This document shows positions 32,150 through 40,539 of a DNA stretch of 43,762 nt, piece by piece. Positions within the stretch are counted from its first letter, which is position 1. Each line of letters opens with the position of its first letter. The translations under genes and the position numbers were made by a program. A model generated the notes under the pieces. It saw only the letters and a program-made list of their open reading frames with translations. It made no database searches and had not been told where the DNA came from. The stretch comes from Candidatus Bathyarchaeota archaeon (GTDB taxonomy: Archaea; Thermoproteota; Bathyarchaeia; 40CM-2-53-6; RBG-13-38-9), in NCBI GenBank assembly GCA_007050885.1, contig SMYQ01000069.1:1-43762 (forward strand). The letters run 5' to 3'.

Positions 32150-32608
32150 TCAGATTATTTCAACTGAAGATCCTATGGCTTGTCCTGGAAGACCTTTTTT
32201 GAACCTACTTAATAGAACGCCATTTCGTCCATGCGTTTTAACGATTTTTCCTACGAGTTTCTTTCCAGATTCTGATCGCCAAATGACTTTTCTCCCGATA
32301 TATTTCGCAGCGGAATTTGAACTATCTATGCCTGGAATTCGTATCAATATGTTGTGAGGATACTGTCTGAACATGCCTTGTCTGAAGTTTACGAATATTC
32401 CAAAGATTTTCTCCACTGGTGGAGGGGCTTTCGCTTTTGGTTTTGGCTTCGGTTTTGGTTTTACGACTTTCTTTTTTTGTTTAGCCATGATGGATTTGAT
32501 AAGTTCAGCTTTGATCTTCTTTGATGGAGCTTCGACATCAAGTTGTTCAGCAAGTTTACGAAGTTCAGTTACTTTCATCTTAGCAAGTTCAGATTTCTCT
32601 GTCGACAA
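32150..32608 (-). CDS. rpl35ae: Ribosomal protein eL33 (L35Ae) with N-terminal SAP/Rho-N-like domain
   Basis: The C-terminal 85 residues (GIFVNFRQGMFRQYPHNIL, then GIDSSNSAAKYIGRKVIW, GKIVKTHGRNGVLLSRF and KGLPGQAIGSSVEII) are a full eL33, a large-subunit protein. The first 45 residues, MKVTELRKLAEQLDVEAPSK and a following helix, match the SAP/Rho-N fold that binds nucleic acid, joined by a Lys/Pro linker (KPKPKPKPK). Archaeal eL33 is usually about 90 residues, so the extension is unusual. The start is TTG 32608 with AAGGT seven bases upstream. It lies between ftsY and the H4MPT genes. Confidence 0.9.
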   Translation of the reverse strand: MSTEKSELAKMKVTELRKLAEQLDVEAPSKKIKAELIKSIMAKQKKKVVKPKPKPKPKAKAPPPVEKIFGIFVNFRQGMFRQYPHNILIRIPGIDSSNSAAKYIGRKVIWRSESGKKLVGKIVKTHGRNGVLLSRFKKGLPGQAIGSSVEII

Positions 32609-32661
32609 TTTTCAAACCTTCATTTTCTACGTGCGCTATTATAATATAAGTTGTATCCATT

Positions 32662-33570
32662 TTACTCACTGAGGATTCTATTAAGGATAAAGTTGGGATC
32701 AAAGGGTAAAAGATCATTATACTCCTGGCCTACACCCATGAATAATACCTGTTTGCCCGTGATGCTGGATACTGATATAGCGCTGCCTCCCTTTGCATCA
32801 GCATCTAGTTTGGTAAGGATTATACCATCTATCGATACAGCTTTACTGAAAATGGCTGCTTGCTCGGCAGCATCGTTGCCAGTTAACGCATCTATTACAA
32901 GTAATGTTAGATCCGGATTTGCTATTCTTATTATTTTTTTCATCTCATCGATCAGGTTTCTATTAGTCTGCATTCGGCCCGCAGTATCGATCAGCACACA
33001 ATCTGTACCGTGAGCCTTAGCGTAATTTATAGTATCATATGCAACGGCAGCTGCATCGGAACCATATGTATGTTTTATTGTTTTTACTCCCAATCTTCTT
33101 GCATGTTCCTCGATCTGTTCTATTGAGCCTGTTCTATAAGTATCTGCACACGCCAATATTGTTGTAAAATCTTTTTTTATTAGAAGATGAGCGAGTTTAG
33201 CGATTGTAGTTGTCTTCCCTGTTCCGTTGATTCCTATGAATACGATTATAGCGGGTTCTTTTTTCTCTTGTTTTCTTTTGATGATATCAAACAGGTTCTC
33301 TTTCCCATTGTTAATTAATGTTTTTTGAAGTATATCTCGTAGAATTGTCTTGGCCTCTGTCATGTGGTCTCCGAATCTCTTTACTTCTAACGCGTTTAGC
33401 TGTTCTCTAAGTTGGTCGCAAATGCTCTCTGCAACAGTAAATGCGACATCGTTCTGGATAAGAATTAGCTTTAGATCCTCGATTAATGAATCGATTGACT
33501 TTTCGTTTAATTCTGTTTTTGATATTTTGTCGAGAAAATCCTCTAACCCTGATTTAAGTTTCTCAAACAA
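32662..33570 (-). CDS. ftsY: Signal recognition particle receptor FtsY
   Basis: GTPase that docks the signal recognition particle at the membrane. The N-domain is helical (about residues 1-95). The G-domain has GINGTGKTTTIAKLAH (G1), the insertion region DTYRTGSIEQI, DTAGRM (G3), TKLDADAKGG (G4) and the closing GVGQEYNDLLPF. The length, 302 aa, is typical of archaeal FtsY, which lacks the long acidic bacterial N-terminus. The start is TTG 33570. It is downstream of prefoldin alpha, the usual archaeal order. Confidence 0.95.
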   Translation of the reverse strand: MFEKLKSGLEDFLDKISKTELNEKSIDSLIEDLKLILIQNDVAFTVAESICDQLREQLNALEVKRFGDHMTEAKTILRDILQKTLINNGKENLFDIIKRKQEKKEPAIIVFIGINGTGKTTTIAKLAHLLIKKDFTTILACADTYRTGSIEQIEEHARRLGVKTIKHTYGSDAAAVAYDTINYAKAHGTDCVLIDTAGRMQTNRNLIDEMKKIIRIANPDLTLLVIDALTGNDAAEQAAIFSKAVSIDGIILTKLDADAKGGSAISVSSITGKQVLFMGVGQEYNDLLPFDPNFILNRILSE

Positions 33571-33620
33571 AGTGTGTTGGTCCTTCTAGCTCTGATAGTA
33601 CTGACATCAAAACTGATATA

Positions 33621-34046
33621 CTATGTCTTTGGTGTTTCTTCAATCATTCCCGCCAGTCTATTCTTCGAACTCTCTATACTTGTAAGAAGTTGTGCTAGCT
33701 GTTGCTGCTGAGAATTACTCAATTTTTCTAGTTCTTCTTGTCTCTCTTTGAGATCCTTGATCGATGAGTCTATGCTTTTTTCAACACAGACACCGGCTCC
33801 AACTCCTAAAATTGTTTTTTCAACATCGGTAATTTCGACTTTAAGCAGAGAACCAGCACCCACTGGGACAAGCATCTCAGTCCCTTTTTTCTCATCTTTT
33901 ACCGATTCTAAAGTTTTCATTGCACCCAGATTGTCTTCTAACGCTGCGTTTACAACTCTAAGCCTAGACTGAATAGTATTGACTGATCCTTCTAAAATTC
34001 TGATTTCCATCATTAATTTTCTGAGTTCTTCCTCACTTGCTGCCAA
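33621..34046 (-). CDS. pfdA: Prefoldin alpha subunit
   Basis: Subunit of the hexameric co-chaperone that delivers unfolded proteins to the thermosome. The protein has 141 residues: an N-terminal coiled coil (residues about 5-50, LRKLMMEIRILEGSVNTIQS), a central beta hairpin marked by KGTEMLVPVGAGSLLK and VGAGVCVEKS, and a C-terminal coiled coil. It lies between eL20 and ftsY, 7 bases after the eL20 stop, as in most archaea. The partner beta subunit is not in the window. Confidence 0.94.
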   Translation of the reverse strand: MAASEEELRKLMMEIRILEGSVNTIQSRLRVVNAALEDNLGAMKTLESVKDEKKGTEMLVPVGAGSLLKVEITDVEKTILGVGAGVCVEKSIDSSIKDLKERQEELEKLSNSQQQQLAQLLTSIESSKNRLAGMIEETPKT

Positions 34047-34053
34047 CGTATTT

Positions 34054-34275
34054 TCACTTCTTTACAGCGGTATATTTGTTGGATGATGGTTTCTCTTCTT
34101 CTATCTTAGTAATGTCTATTTGGAATCTCTTGGCCTTGTGTTTGCTACCTAGTTCAGAGTAAAGCTTCTCTTCCACCTGTTTCTGCTTGATCCCTATAAT
34201 TTTCTTTGAAAAGGGGATATCGCCACTGGGTTTCTTGATTTTTCCTGTTACAATATATATCTTAACTTCACTCAT
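34054..34275 (-). CDS. rplX: Ribosomal protein eL20 (LX/L18Ae)
   Basis: Small protein of the large subunit, 73 residues: VKIYIVTGKIKKPSGDIPF opens it and GSKHKAKRFQIDITKIEE closes the fold. The archaeal single-domain LX form is half the length of eukaryotic L18a. It lies between eIF6 and prefoldin alpha as in most archaeal genomes. The start is ATG 34275. Confidence 0.93.
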   Translation of the reverse strand: MSEVKIYIVTGKIKKPSGDIPFSKKIIGIKQKQVEEKLYSELGSKHKAKRFQIDITKIEEEKPSSNKYTAVKK

Positions 34276-34289
34276 TCTACTTCTCCACG

Positions 34290-34982
34290 CTACAATTCCA
34301 TAATTTGAGATAATGCCATTAACTCCTTGCCCACTGTCAGAGGTCCCGTTACCGCTCCTCGACTTGTAGCTAAGAGTCCTGATCTTATGAAGGGTACTCC
34401 TCCGTTAACTGTGGAGGGTTCAACATCAACCTTCAACACGTCTTTTATGACCTCTCTTTCGTTGTTGCGTATTAGGGGGTGTGTAATAACTCCTTTGTTT
34501 GTAGCTAGAGCGAGGGATCCCACATATGAGAGGTTTGAGATCTGACCTCGCACAACTTCGACCTGTAAAATGTTTTCAAGTTTCTTAATAATAGAATTTG
34601 AAAAAGTTGGGTCTACCAATGCACCATGATCATTAGCTAAGATGAGGTTTCCAAGAGCAGTTTTTTCAGTCTCCATTATCTCGATATTCATAGACGTAGA
34701 TTTTTTTATCGTTTTGAGCTCATATTCGTTGATAATTTTAGGGACTGCGAGTCCATTGCTATTTCCAGCTAAGAAAATTCCTAAAAGATTCGAGCTTGCA
34801 ACACTCACCTCACAGACATCTACTTCTAAGCATTCAGCAAAATTATTCCTTTTTTTAGATGGTGTTCCAGCTGGAACTGCTCCCCATGATTCACATGTAA
34901 AACAGTAGACCCCTATATTCGGACTTCCAAAAATATCTGCGAGAATTACCGTCATAAATAAGATTAACTTCCTTGTATTCAC
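34290..34982 (-). CDS. eif6: Translation initiation factor aIF6
   Basis: Binds the large ribosomal subunit and prevents premature joining. The fivefold pseudo-symmetric repeat is visible: SPNIGVYCFTCESWGAVPAG, LLGIFLAGNSNGLAVP, LGNLILANDHGALVDP, VGSLALATNKGVITHP and RSGLLATSRGAVTGP, each ending in the repeat turn. The length is 230 aa including about ten residues before the first repeat; an internal ATG at 34955 (residue 10, MTVILADIFG) may be the real start. It heads the eL20-prefoldin-ftsY run. Proteins eL31 and eL39, which often precede it in archaea, are not in front. Confidence 0.93.
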   Translation of the reverse strand: MNTRKLILFMTVILADIFGSPNIGVYCFTCESWGAVPAGTPSKKRNNFAECLEVDVCEVSVASSNLLGIFLAGNSNGLAVPKIINEYELKTIKKSTSMNIEIMETEKTALGNLILANDHGALVDPTFSNSIIKKLENILQVEVVRGQISNLSYVGSLALATNKGVITHPLIRNNEREVIKDVLKVDVEPSTVNGGVPFIRSGLLATSRGAVTGPLTVGKELMALSQIMEL

Positions 34983-35019
34983 TTGTTCTTTCTTTCAAAC
35001 TGCTTTTTTCAAACTTTGT

Positions 35020-35208
35020 CTAGTTGACATATATCATCTTGTCGCCGATATCAAGAAGATTTCTCTTATTGATGAATGCACATTCTTTTATTCTTTTCAT
35101 TTTAGCTTTCTTCCATGTTAGTACTTGAAGATGTATCGCAGCAGCTAATGATCTTTCAATTTCGTTATGTTCATCTGGACGAAGTATTAATGCTCTGAAG
35201 CGTACACT
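35020..35208 (-). other. Orphan reading frame without a standard start, upstream of eIF6
   Basis: An open frame of about 62 codons ends at TAG 35020, 38 bases before the eIF6 start. Its peptide is coding-like: residues such as LRPDEHNEIERSLAAAIHLQ and WKKAKMKRIKEC, ending in GDKMIYVN. I recognise no family. The frame opens after a stop at about 35209 and contains no ATG, GTG or TTG before an internal ATG at 35100. It may begin with a rare codon, be the remnant of a gene, or hold an assembly frameshift. A minus-strand TATA-like stretch near 35217-35230 sits just upstream. Confidence 0.4.
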
Positions 35209-35259
35209 TCACTAAAACTTATAATTGAATTCTGTCATTTCTGGTTTGGTGTGGTATTT

Positions 35260-36657
35260 ATGGATTTGTTGATAAAGAACGGTAAAGTGGTTTGGCCTGA
35301 CGTAACACTGGAAACTGACCTTGCAATTGATGCAGGTAAGATAATAGGGATTGGAAACGAAGATATTTTTCCTAAAGCTGATCGCGTTGTTGACGCAGGT
35401 GGAAATTTTATTGTTCCAGGCGGTATCGATCCTCATGTTCATATGCACGTCGGATTTATGGGTGCAACAACCTTAGATGAATTTGATACAGGAACAATGG
35501 CTGCAGCAATAGGCGGCACAACAACTGTTATTGACTTTGCATTCCAAGCTAAGGGAAAACTTCCAATGGAAGCAATAGAATATCGAAGAAAACAAGCTGA
35601 TGGCAAAGTCTGCATAGATTATACTCTCCATTCTAACTTAATAGAGGGAAGCGATGCATCGATAGCACAGATTCCAAAGATCATAGAGATGGGAATACCT
35701 TCTTTCAAATTCTTCATGGTCTATAGAAAAGAAGAACTAATGATCGATGACGGGAACCTAATACCAATCATAGAAGAAATCAAGAAATATGGTGGTTTGG
35801 CTGGCTGTCATACAGAAAACGTCTCAATGATAGAGTTCCTTCAGGAACAGGCAATAAGGAAAGGAAATAAATCACCAATCTATCATGCACTGACGAGACC
35901 TCCTATTAATGAGGCGGAAGCTCTTAACAGAGCTCTTTACATATCGAAGTATTTGAACTCGGCATTCTATGACTACCACCTATCGGTTAAGGAAGGAGTT
36001 GAGCTAATTCGTCAAGCTAGGAAAGAAGGTTTTCCAGCTTACTGTGAGACCACAACACATTACCTCACATTAGAGGAGGAAATGTACAAGAGACCTGACG
36101 GTTTAAACTTCATTTGCAGCCCCCCACTACGTACAAGAGATCATATTGAAGAGCTTTGGCGAGGACTTGCAGATGAAACAATATCTGCTGTAGCATCAGA
36201 TCAAGCGGCATTTACTCTCGAGCATAAGAAGATGGGAAAAGATTCTTTCAATAAGGTTCCAAACGGTTTACCTGGAATGGAATTTAGAGTTCCATTAATG
36301 TTCTCTGAAGGAGTTCAGAAGGGTCGAATATCAGTGAATCGTATGGTGGCTGTTACTAGTACAAATGTTGCAAAGATCTTTGGACTTTATCCAAAGAAGG
36401 GCGCGATAGAGATTGGTAGTGATGCTGACCTTGTAATATTGGATCCAAAGATTAGGAAGAAAATTACAATCGACGACTGTCCTTACAAGATAGATTGGAC
36501 CCCATTCGAAGGAATCGAACTCCAAGGAAGTCCTGTAATGACTATATCCAAAGGAAAGGTTATTGCTGAAAACGGAAAATTTGTTGGTAAAGTGGGTGAA
36601 GGAGAATTCGTAAAAGGAAAGATTTCTGAAGAGATATTGAAAAGACCAGTCGCATGA
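35260..36657 (+). CDS. Hydantoinase / dihydropyrimidinase family amidohydrolase
   Basis: Cyclic amidohydrolase that opens hydantoin or dihydropyrimidine rings. Metal ligands of the family are present: HVHMH (two His) near residue 56, the carbamylated Lys in SFKFFMVY near 149, GCHTEN (His) and TTTHYL (His), and an Asp in VASDQAAF. The length, about 465 aa, is normal. The dihydropyrimidinase/hydantoinase branch fits better than dihydroorotase or allantoinase, but substrate choice is not certain. The start is ATG 35260 with GGTGTGGT upstream; a GTG at 35251 is also in frame. An M20 amidohydrolase follows 22 bases later, typically the next step (opening of the carbamoyl amide). Confidence 0.92.
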   Translation: MDLLIKNGKVVWPDVTLETDLAIDAGKIIGIGNEDIFPKADRVVDAGGNFIVPGGIDPHVHMHVGFMGATTLDEFDTGTMAAAIGGTTTVIDFAFQAKGKLPMEAIEYRRKQADGKVCIDYTLHSNLIEGSDASIAQIPKIIEMGIPSFKFFMVYRKEELMIDDGNLIPIIEEIKKYGGLAGCHTENVSMIEFLQEQAIRKGNKSPIYHALTRPPINEAEALNRALYISKYLNSAFYDYHLSVKEGVELIRQARKEGFPAYCETTTHYLTLEEEMYKRPDGLNFICSPPLRTRDHIEELWRGLADETISAVASDQAAFTLEHKKMGKDSFNKVPNGLPGMEFRVPLMFSEGVQKGRISVNRMVAVTSTNVAKIFGLYPKKGAIEIGSDADLVILDPKIRKKITIDDCPYKIDWTPFEGIELQGSPVMTISKGKVIAENGKFVGKVGEGEFVKGKISEEILKRPVA

Positions 36658-36679
36658 AATATTCAGAGAGGATAACTAA

Positions 36680-37876
36680 GTGGATCAAGACGACAATCTT
36701 CTGCTAAAGACAGTCGATGGAATGAAAAACGAGATAACTGAATTTCTGGCTGAGCTAGTCAAAGCCAAGAGTGTAAACCCTCCCGGAGACACAAGAGATG
36801 TTATAGAGGTTATAAGAAGAAAGCTAACATCAGCTGGACTTGTAGCAAAAATGTTTTCTGTGGATGAAGATAAACCGAGCATAGTAGCTAAACTGGGACC
36901 AGCACAAGCTAAGAAGAAACTCGAATTACTATACAACAGCCACGTCGATACCGTACCAGTAGGCGAAATTGAGAAATGGAAACATGACCCTTTTGGAGCT
37001 GAATTAGAGAATGGCAAAATGTATGGCAGAGGCATAGCAGATGCAAAAGGTAGCGTGGCAGGAATGGTGATGGCTGCAAAGGCTCTCGCCGATTCCAACA
37101 TAGAACTGTTGGGGAATTTGGTGATTAATCCTGTTAGTGATGAGGAAGTTGGAGGATTCAAAGGGGCGCAACACGTTCTCGAGAGTGGAGAAATAAATCC
37201 GGACTACGTGGTTGTAGGTGAGATAACTGCCAACAAGATAGCCATAGCAGAGAAGGGAATCATCTGGTTTAAGATAACTACAGAAGGTAGAACAGCCCAT
37301 GCAAGTACTCCTTGGGATGGAATAAACGCAATCGACAAAATGATCAATCTCCTTAAGATGATTGATAACAAAGTTGTTGAACAGTTAAAACAGAGAGAAC
37401 ATCCGCTCACTCCACCTCCTTCAATGAACATCGGCATGATAACAGGCGGCGTCAAAACAAATGTTGTTGCTGACAAATGTGAAGTTACCATAGATAGAAG
37501 GATCCTACCAAACGAGACAATTGAGGGAGCTACAAAAGAGTTGCAGGATGTCATCGACGACATGAAGAAACAAGACTCTGATTTCAAGGCAAAAATGGAG
37601 GTTCTTCTGACAGGAAGCCCAATAGAAACCTCACATGACAGTCCTATCGTAAAGATAGCTCAAAAAGTATGTAGCTGTAGAGGAATATCCGATAAACCAG
37701 TTGGATATCTACAAGCAAGTGATGGCAGATTCTATGCTGAGAAAGGAATACCCACCATTCTTCTAGGACCTGGACTAGCCGAACTTGCTCATTCACCCGA
37801 TGAATGGATAGATCCCGAAGAGGTTGTTGAAGCTACTAAGATCTACAGTCTTTTGGCAGCCAAAGTTCTAACTTAG
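36680..37876 (+). CDS. M20 family metallo-amidohydrolase (ArgE/DapE or carbamoyl-amino acid type)
   Basis: A di-zinc hydrolase of 398 residues. Motifs are YNSHVDTVP (metal ligand His-Asp) and YGRGIADAKGS, SDEEVGGFKG (general base Glu-Glu), VGEITANKIAI, and the dimerisation domain around RTAHAS. Members remove acetyl, succinyl or carbamoyl groups from amino acids. Because it directly follows a hydantoinase with a 22-base gap, hydrolysis of N-carbamoyl amino acids (the hydantoinase product) is the best guess. The start is GTG 36680 with GAGGAT upstream. A hairpin and T-run separate it from the convergent membrane gene. Confidence 0.88.
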   Translation: MDQDDNLLLKTVDGMKNEITEFLAELVKAKSVNPPGDTRDVIEVIRRKLTSAGLVAKMFSVDEDKPSIVAKLGPAQAKKKLELLYNSHVDTVPVGEIEKWKHDPFGAELENGKMYGRGIADAKGSVAGMVMAAKALADSNIELLGNLVINPVSDEEVGGFKGAQHVLESGEINPDYVVVGEITANKIAIAEKGIIWFKITTEGRTAHASTPWDGINAIDKMINLLKMIDNKVVEQLKQREHPLTPPPSMNIGMITGGVKTNVVADKCEVTIDRRILPNETIEGATKELQDVIDDMKKQDSDFKAKMEVLLTGSPIETSHDSPIVKIAQKVCSCRGISDKPVGYLQASDGRFYAEKGIPTILLGPGLAELAHSPDEWIDPEEVVEATKIYSLLAAKVLT

Positions 37877-37895
37877 CTAGCTTTCTCTTTCCATT

Positions 37896-37938
37896 TTTTT
37901 AAAATAAAAAAAGAGGTTATCGGCTAAAACTAGCCGAT
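37896..37938. terminator. Bidirectional terminator region between convergent genes
   Basis: A perfect 8-bp inverted repeat ATCGGCTA/TAGCCGAT with a four-base loop (37919-37938) overlaps the stop of the minus-strand membrane gene. On either side of it run T-rich and A-rich stretches (37896-37914), giving T-runs for both strands. It suits termination of the M20 operon on the plus strand and the ECF membrane gene on the minus strand. Confidence 0.6.
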
Positions 37939-38499
37939 TAAGACTCCAGACCTAGCAATGTATCTGCACATCAAGTAGCCTAGAAAAGCCCCAGGGATAG
38001 CCATTGCGAATCCCCATATAGCGAATGTTGTTATCAGTTGACTTGGCAGCTTTAGTAGCGTAACCCAGACAACGAACAGTGGTATAACTGAAAGCATACC
38101 GCAAGGTACGCCTACAGTCATGAAGGTTTTGAATGATAGGTCTTGCCCAGACTTTTTGAAATGATGAAATAGTAAGGCTGCGGGTATTGCGATCAACATG
38201 TTCGCTGCGAAGAAAGCAGGTGCTAGTGGCGCTGTTGCTGTTAGGATGGCGATGAGTGGATTTACGTTTGCAACTATAAGAGCTCCTGTCATTCCGAAGA
38301 ATAGGGCTCCTGTCAACATCCACGTCGTTGCAAAACAAACGCCTAACCACATAAGCGCTCCGCCTGTGGTAGCTGCATCAATTCGCTCGGTGATCTGCAT
38401 GTTCGCTGTGAAGGCTATTGCTAGAAGCACAGATGATACTAGACTTCTTGTGTCTGTAGGCCAGAGTTTACGTTCACCCCAATCAGGAATTGGATCCAT
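37930..38499 (-). CDS. Probable ECF-transporter membrane (S/M-type) protein of unknown specificity
   Basis: A 189-residue polytopic membrane protein, with five or six hydrophobic helices and basic loops (HHFKKSG). Its N-terminus MDPIPDWGERKLWPT is charged and cytoplasmic. The Ala/Gly-rich helices such as TGALFFGMTGALIVANVNPLIA fit a small substrate-binding subunit. It lies 13 bases downstream of a two-helix peptide gene, and the pair is divergent from a complete ECF module (two ATPases and EcfT). I therefore call it a probable S-component or CbiM-like subunit; no sequence hallmark of a known vitamin (CbiM MHIPDG, BioY, RibU) is present. The start is ATG 38499. Confidence 0.65.
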   Translation of the reverse strand: MDPIPDWGERKLWPTDTRSLVSSVLLAIAFTANMQITERIDAATTGGALMWLGVCFATTWMLTGALFFGMTGALIVANVNPLIAILTATAPLAPAFFAANMLIAIPAALLFHHFKKSGQDLSFKTFMTVGVPCGMLSVIPLFVVWVTLLKLPSQLITTFAIWGFAMAIPGAFLGYLMCRYIARSGVLIG

Positions 38500-38512
38500 T
38501 TTTCTTACCTCA

Positions 38513-38716
38513 CTATGTTTTTTTGGGACGCTTCAATGCAGCAAATGCTAGTATAACCAATAGTATGATGAGGACTATCCAGATTATGTACGATGGAACA
38601 GGGTCGTATGGCTGATAGGGTGGAATCACACCAATCGCGAAGTAGTATATGTAGGCAGCGGTGATTAAGCAGAGAACAATCGCGGCTACGACGGCAGTAT
38701 AGATATATTTGGACAT
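38513..38716 (-). CDS. Two-helix small membrane protein, CbiN-like in layout
   Basis: A 67-residue protein: one membrane helix at about residues 6-29, a Pro/Tyr-rich outside loop (PPYQPYDPVPSY), a second helix at about 43-62, and a basic tail KRPKKT. The start ATG 38716 is supported by GGAGTG six bases upstream; longer in-frame starts would add a region that overlaps the divergent promoter. Its layout matches CbiN-type accessory peptides of cobalt/nickel ECF systems, but I see no sequence proof of homology. It is probably the first gene of an operon with the membrane gene that follows by 13 bases. Confidence 0.72.
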   Translation of the reverse strand: MSKYIYTAVVAAIVLCLITAAYIYYFAIGVIPPYQPYDPVPSYIIWIVLIILLVILAFAALKRPKKT

Positions 38717-38759
38717 TTTGAGCACTCCCAGATATTTTCTCTTCATTGTTTCATTGAAT

Positions 38760-38770
38760 GAATATATATA
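38760..38770. promoter_or_regulatory. Shared AT-rich palindromic TATA region of the divergent ECF operons
   Basis: GAATATATATAA is nearly palindromic and lies between the start of the small membrane protein (minus, 38716) and EcfA1 (plus, 38826). TATA-type sequence reads on both strands, with roughly 30-50 bases of leader on each side and a ribosome binding site before each start. One element may therefore drive both directions. Confidence 0.45.
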
Positions 38771-38825
38771 ACTTGGCACCGTGTTGTATGAGCCACATAT
38801 TGTAGATAGTTTTGAGGAAAAAAAT

Positions 38826-39701
38826 TTGGCTGCCAATGCTCCCATAGAACTTCGTGATATCAATTTCAGTTATCTAAGAGGATCTGGTACAGTACTGAAA
38901 AACGTTAACCTAACTGTAAAGAAAGGTGAGTTTCTAGGCATAATGGGTCCAACTGGAGTTGGTAAAACCACCCTTCTGTATCTCATGAATGGAGTAATAC
39001 CACACTACATTAAAGGTAAACTATCTGGGACAGCCACTGTGAATGGCCAAAAAACTACTGAGGCTAGCATGGCTGAATTGTCAAGGATGATAGGCATGGT
39101 GATGCAAGATCCAGAATCACAAATATTCAATCTTTTCGTCAGGGAGGAATTGGCATGGGGACTGGAAAACAGAGGCATGTCCAAAGATGAAATAATTGCG
39201 AAAAGGGACGACGTAGTAAAATTCTTCGGTATAGAGAATATCCAGAATAGTGTGACTTATGATTTATCAGGAGGACAAAAACAGCGAGTCGCAATAGCTT
39301 CTGTATATTGTTTAGGTAATGAAATATTTCTATTAGATGAACCGACATCGGAACTTGATCCGATTGGGACAACAATTGTATTCGATGCGGTTAGGAAGCT
39401 TGTCTCCAAGGAAGGTATAACTGTTGTAATGGTTGAGCATAAGTCTGAACAACTTGCACAATTTGCTGATAGAATAGCTTTACTCAATGATGGCGAGATA
39501 AAAACAATTGCTGAACCAAGAAAATTTTTCGCTGAAAAAGAATTATTAGCTGAAGCTGGAATAGATGCTCCTCAAGTAACAGAGCTTACTTATGACCTGA
39601 TGAATGAGGGCATACGTCCATCCTCAGAGGAAATTCCTCTTACCTTGAATAGCGCAGTAAAAATTTATTCTAAGATGTTTGGAAATGTCGAAAAAAAATA
39701 G
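38826..39701 (+). CDS. ecfA1: ECF transporter ATP-binding protein A1
   Basis: First of two ATPases powering the ECF transporter. Motifs are GPTGVGKTT (Walker A), MVMQDPESQIFNLFVREELA (Q-loop region characteristic of EcfA), LSGGQKQRVAIA (signature) and LLDEPTSELDP (Walker B). The protein has about 291 residues. The start is uncertain: TTG 38826 has GAGGA seven bases upstream and is preferred; GTG 38781 would add 15 residues. It overlaps the start of ecfA2 by 17 bases, so the two are translationally coupled. Confidence 0.93.
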   Translation: MAANAPIELRDINFSYLRGSGTVLKNVNLTVKKGEFLGIMGPTGVGKTTLLYLMNGVIPHYIKGKLSGTATVNGQKTTEASMAELSRMIGMVMQDPESQIFNLFVREELAWGLENRGMSKDEIIAKRDDVVKFFGIENIQNSVTYDLSGGQKQRVAIASVYCLGNEIFLLDEPTSELDPIGTTIVFDAVRKLVSKEGITVVMVEHKSEQLAQFADRIALLNDGEIKTIAEPRKFFAEKELLAEAGIDAPQVTELTYDLMNEGIRPSSEEIPLTLNSAVKIYSKMFGNVEKK

Positions 39702-40518
39702 CATAATTAGCATAGAGAATGTAAGCTTCACCTATCCGCCACCGAACAGAATTCAAGCTCTAAAGAATGTCTCTCTTAGCATAGAAAATGGCGAATTTGT
39801 GGCTTTAATTGGTCAAAATGGTTCTGGCAAAACAACTCTGGCAAAATGTATCAGCGGCTTCCTCAAACCGACAAAGGGCGCAGTCAAAATTAATGGAAGG
39901 AATACGAAGGACATGCGGACTTCCGATCTTGCTAAAGAGGTCGGATATATCTTCCAGAATCCAGACCACCAACTCTTCAAGGAGTCCATATACGATGAGA
40001 TAGCTTTCGGTTTAAGGAATATTGAAACACCCAAGCAAGAGATTGAAAGAAAAGTGAGAGAAGTTTTAGAACGTATGCATTTGTGGGAGTTCCGAGATCT
40101 TCATCCATTCCGTCTTGGAAAAGGGCAAAGACAGCGAGTAGCCATAAGTGCAATACTTGCTATGGAACCCAAGATATTAGTCATAGATGAGCCGACAACT
40201 GGCCAAGATAGAAAAGAAGCAAGAGCAATTATGGATTTGACACGAGACTTGAACAAGGAAGGAATTACTGCTCTTGTAATAACTCATGCTATGAATTTAG
40301 TAGCGGAATATACGAAAAGAACAGTAGCTCTATGTGAAGGTCAGATGTTGGTTGACGATACAACTAGAGAAGTCTTTGGACAAATAGATCTTCTTTCCCA
40401 CACATATGTTGAGCCTCCACAAATCACTATGCTCGGAAATGCTTTAGGAATTAATCCCCCAGTTTTAACTGTAGATGAAACTAAGGACGCAGTGATGAAA
40501 AGAATTAGAAATAATTGA
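39685..40518 (+). CDS. ecfA2: ECF transporter ATP-binding protein A2
   Basis: Second ECF ATPase, 277 residues: GQNGSGKTT (Walker A), YIFQNPDHQLFKESIYDEI (Q-loop), and VIDEPTTGQD (Walker B). The signature is RLGKGQRQRVAIS: LGKGQ replaces the usual LSGGQ, a variant found in some ECF/CbiO ATPases, so asymmetric ATP hydrolysis between A1 and A2 is possible. The start is ATG 39685, inside the 3' end of ecfA1. EcfT follows after 21 bases. Confidence 0.93.
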   Translation: MSKKNSIISIENVSFTYPPPNRIQALKNVSLSIENGEFVALIGQNGSGKTTLAKCISGFLKPTKGAVKINGRNTKDMRTSDLAKEVGYIFQNPDHQLFKESIYDEIAFGLRNIETPKQEIERKVREVLERMHLWEFRDLHPFRLGKGQRQRVAISAILAMEPKILVIDEPTTGQDRKEARAIMDLTRDLNKEGITALVITHAMNLVAEYTKRTVALCEGQMLVDDTTREVFGQIDLLSHTYVEPPQITMLGNALGINPPVLTVDETKDAVMKRIRNN

Positions 40519-40539
40519 TATCATAGGAGTTTTAATACG

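Noticed and set aside
38717..38863. N-terminal extension of the two-helix membrane protein
   Set aside because: The extension crosses the divergent promoter and EcfA1 leader; GGAGTG six bases before ATG 38716 sets the start.
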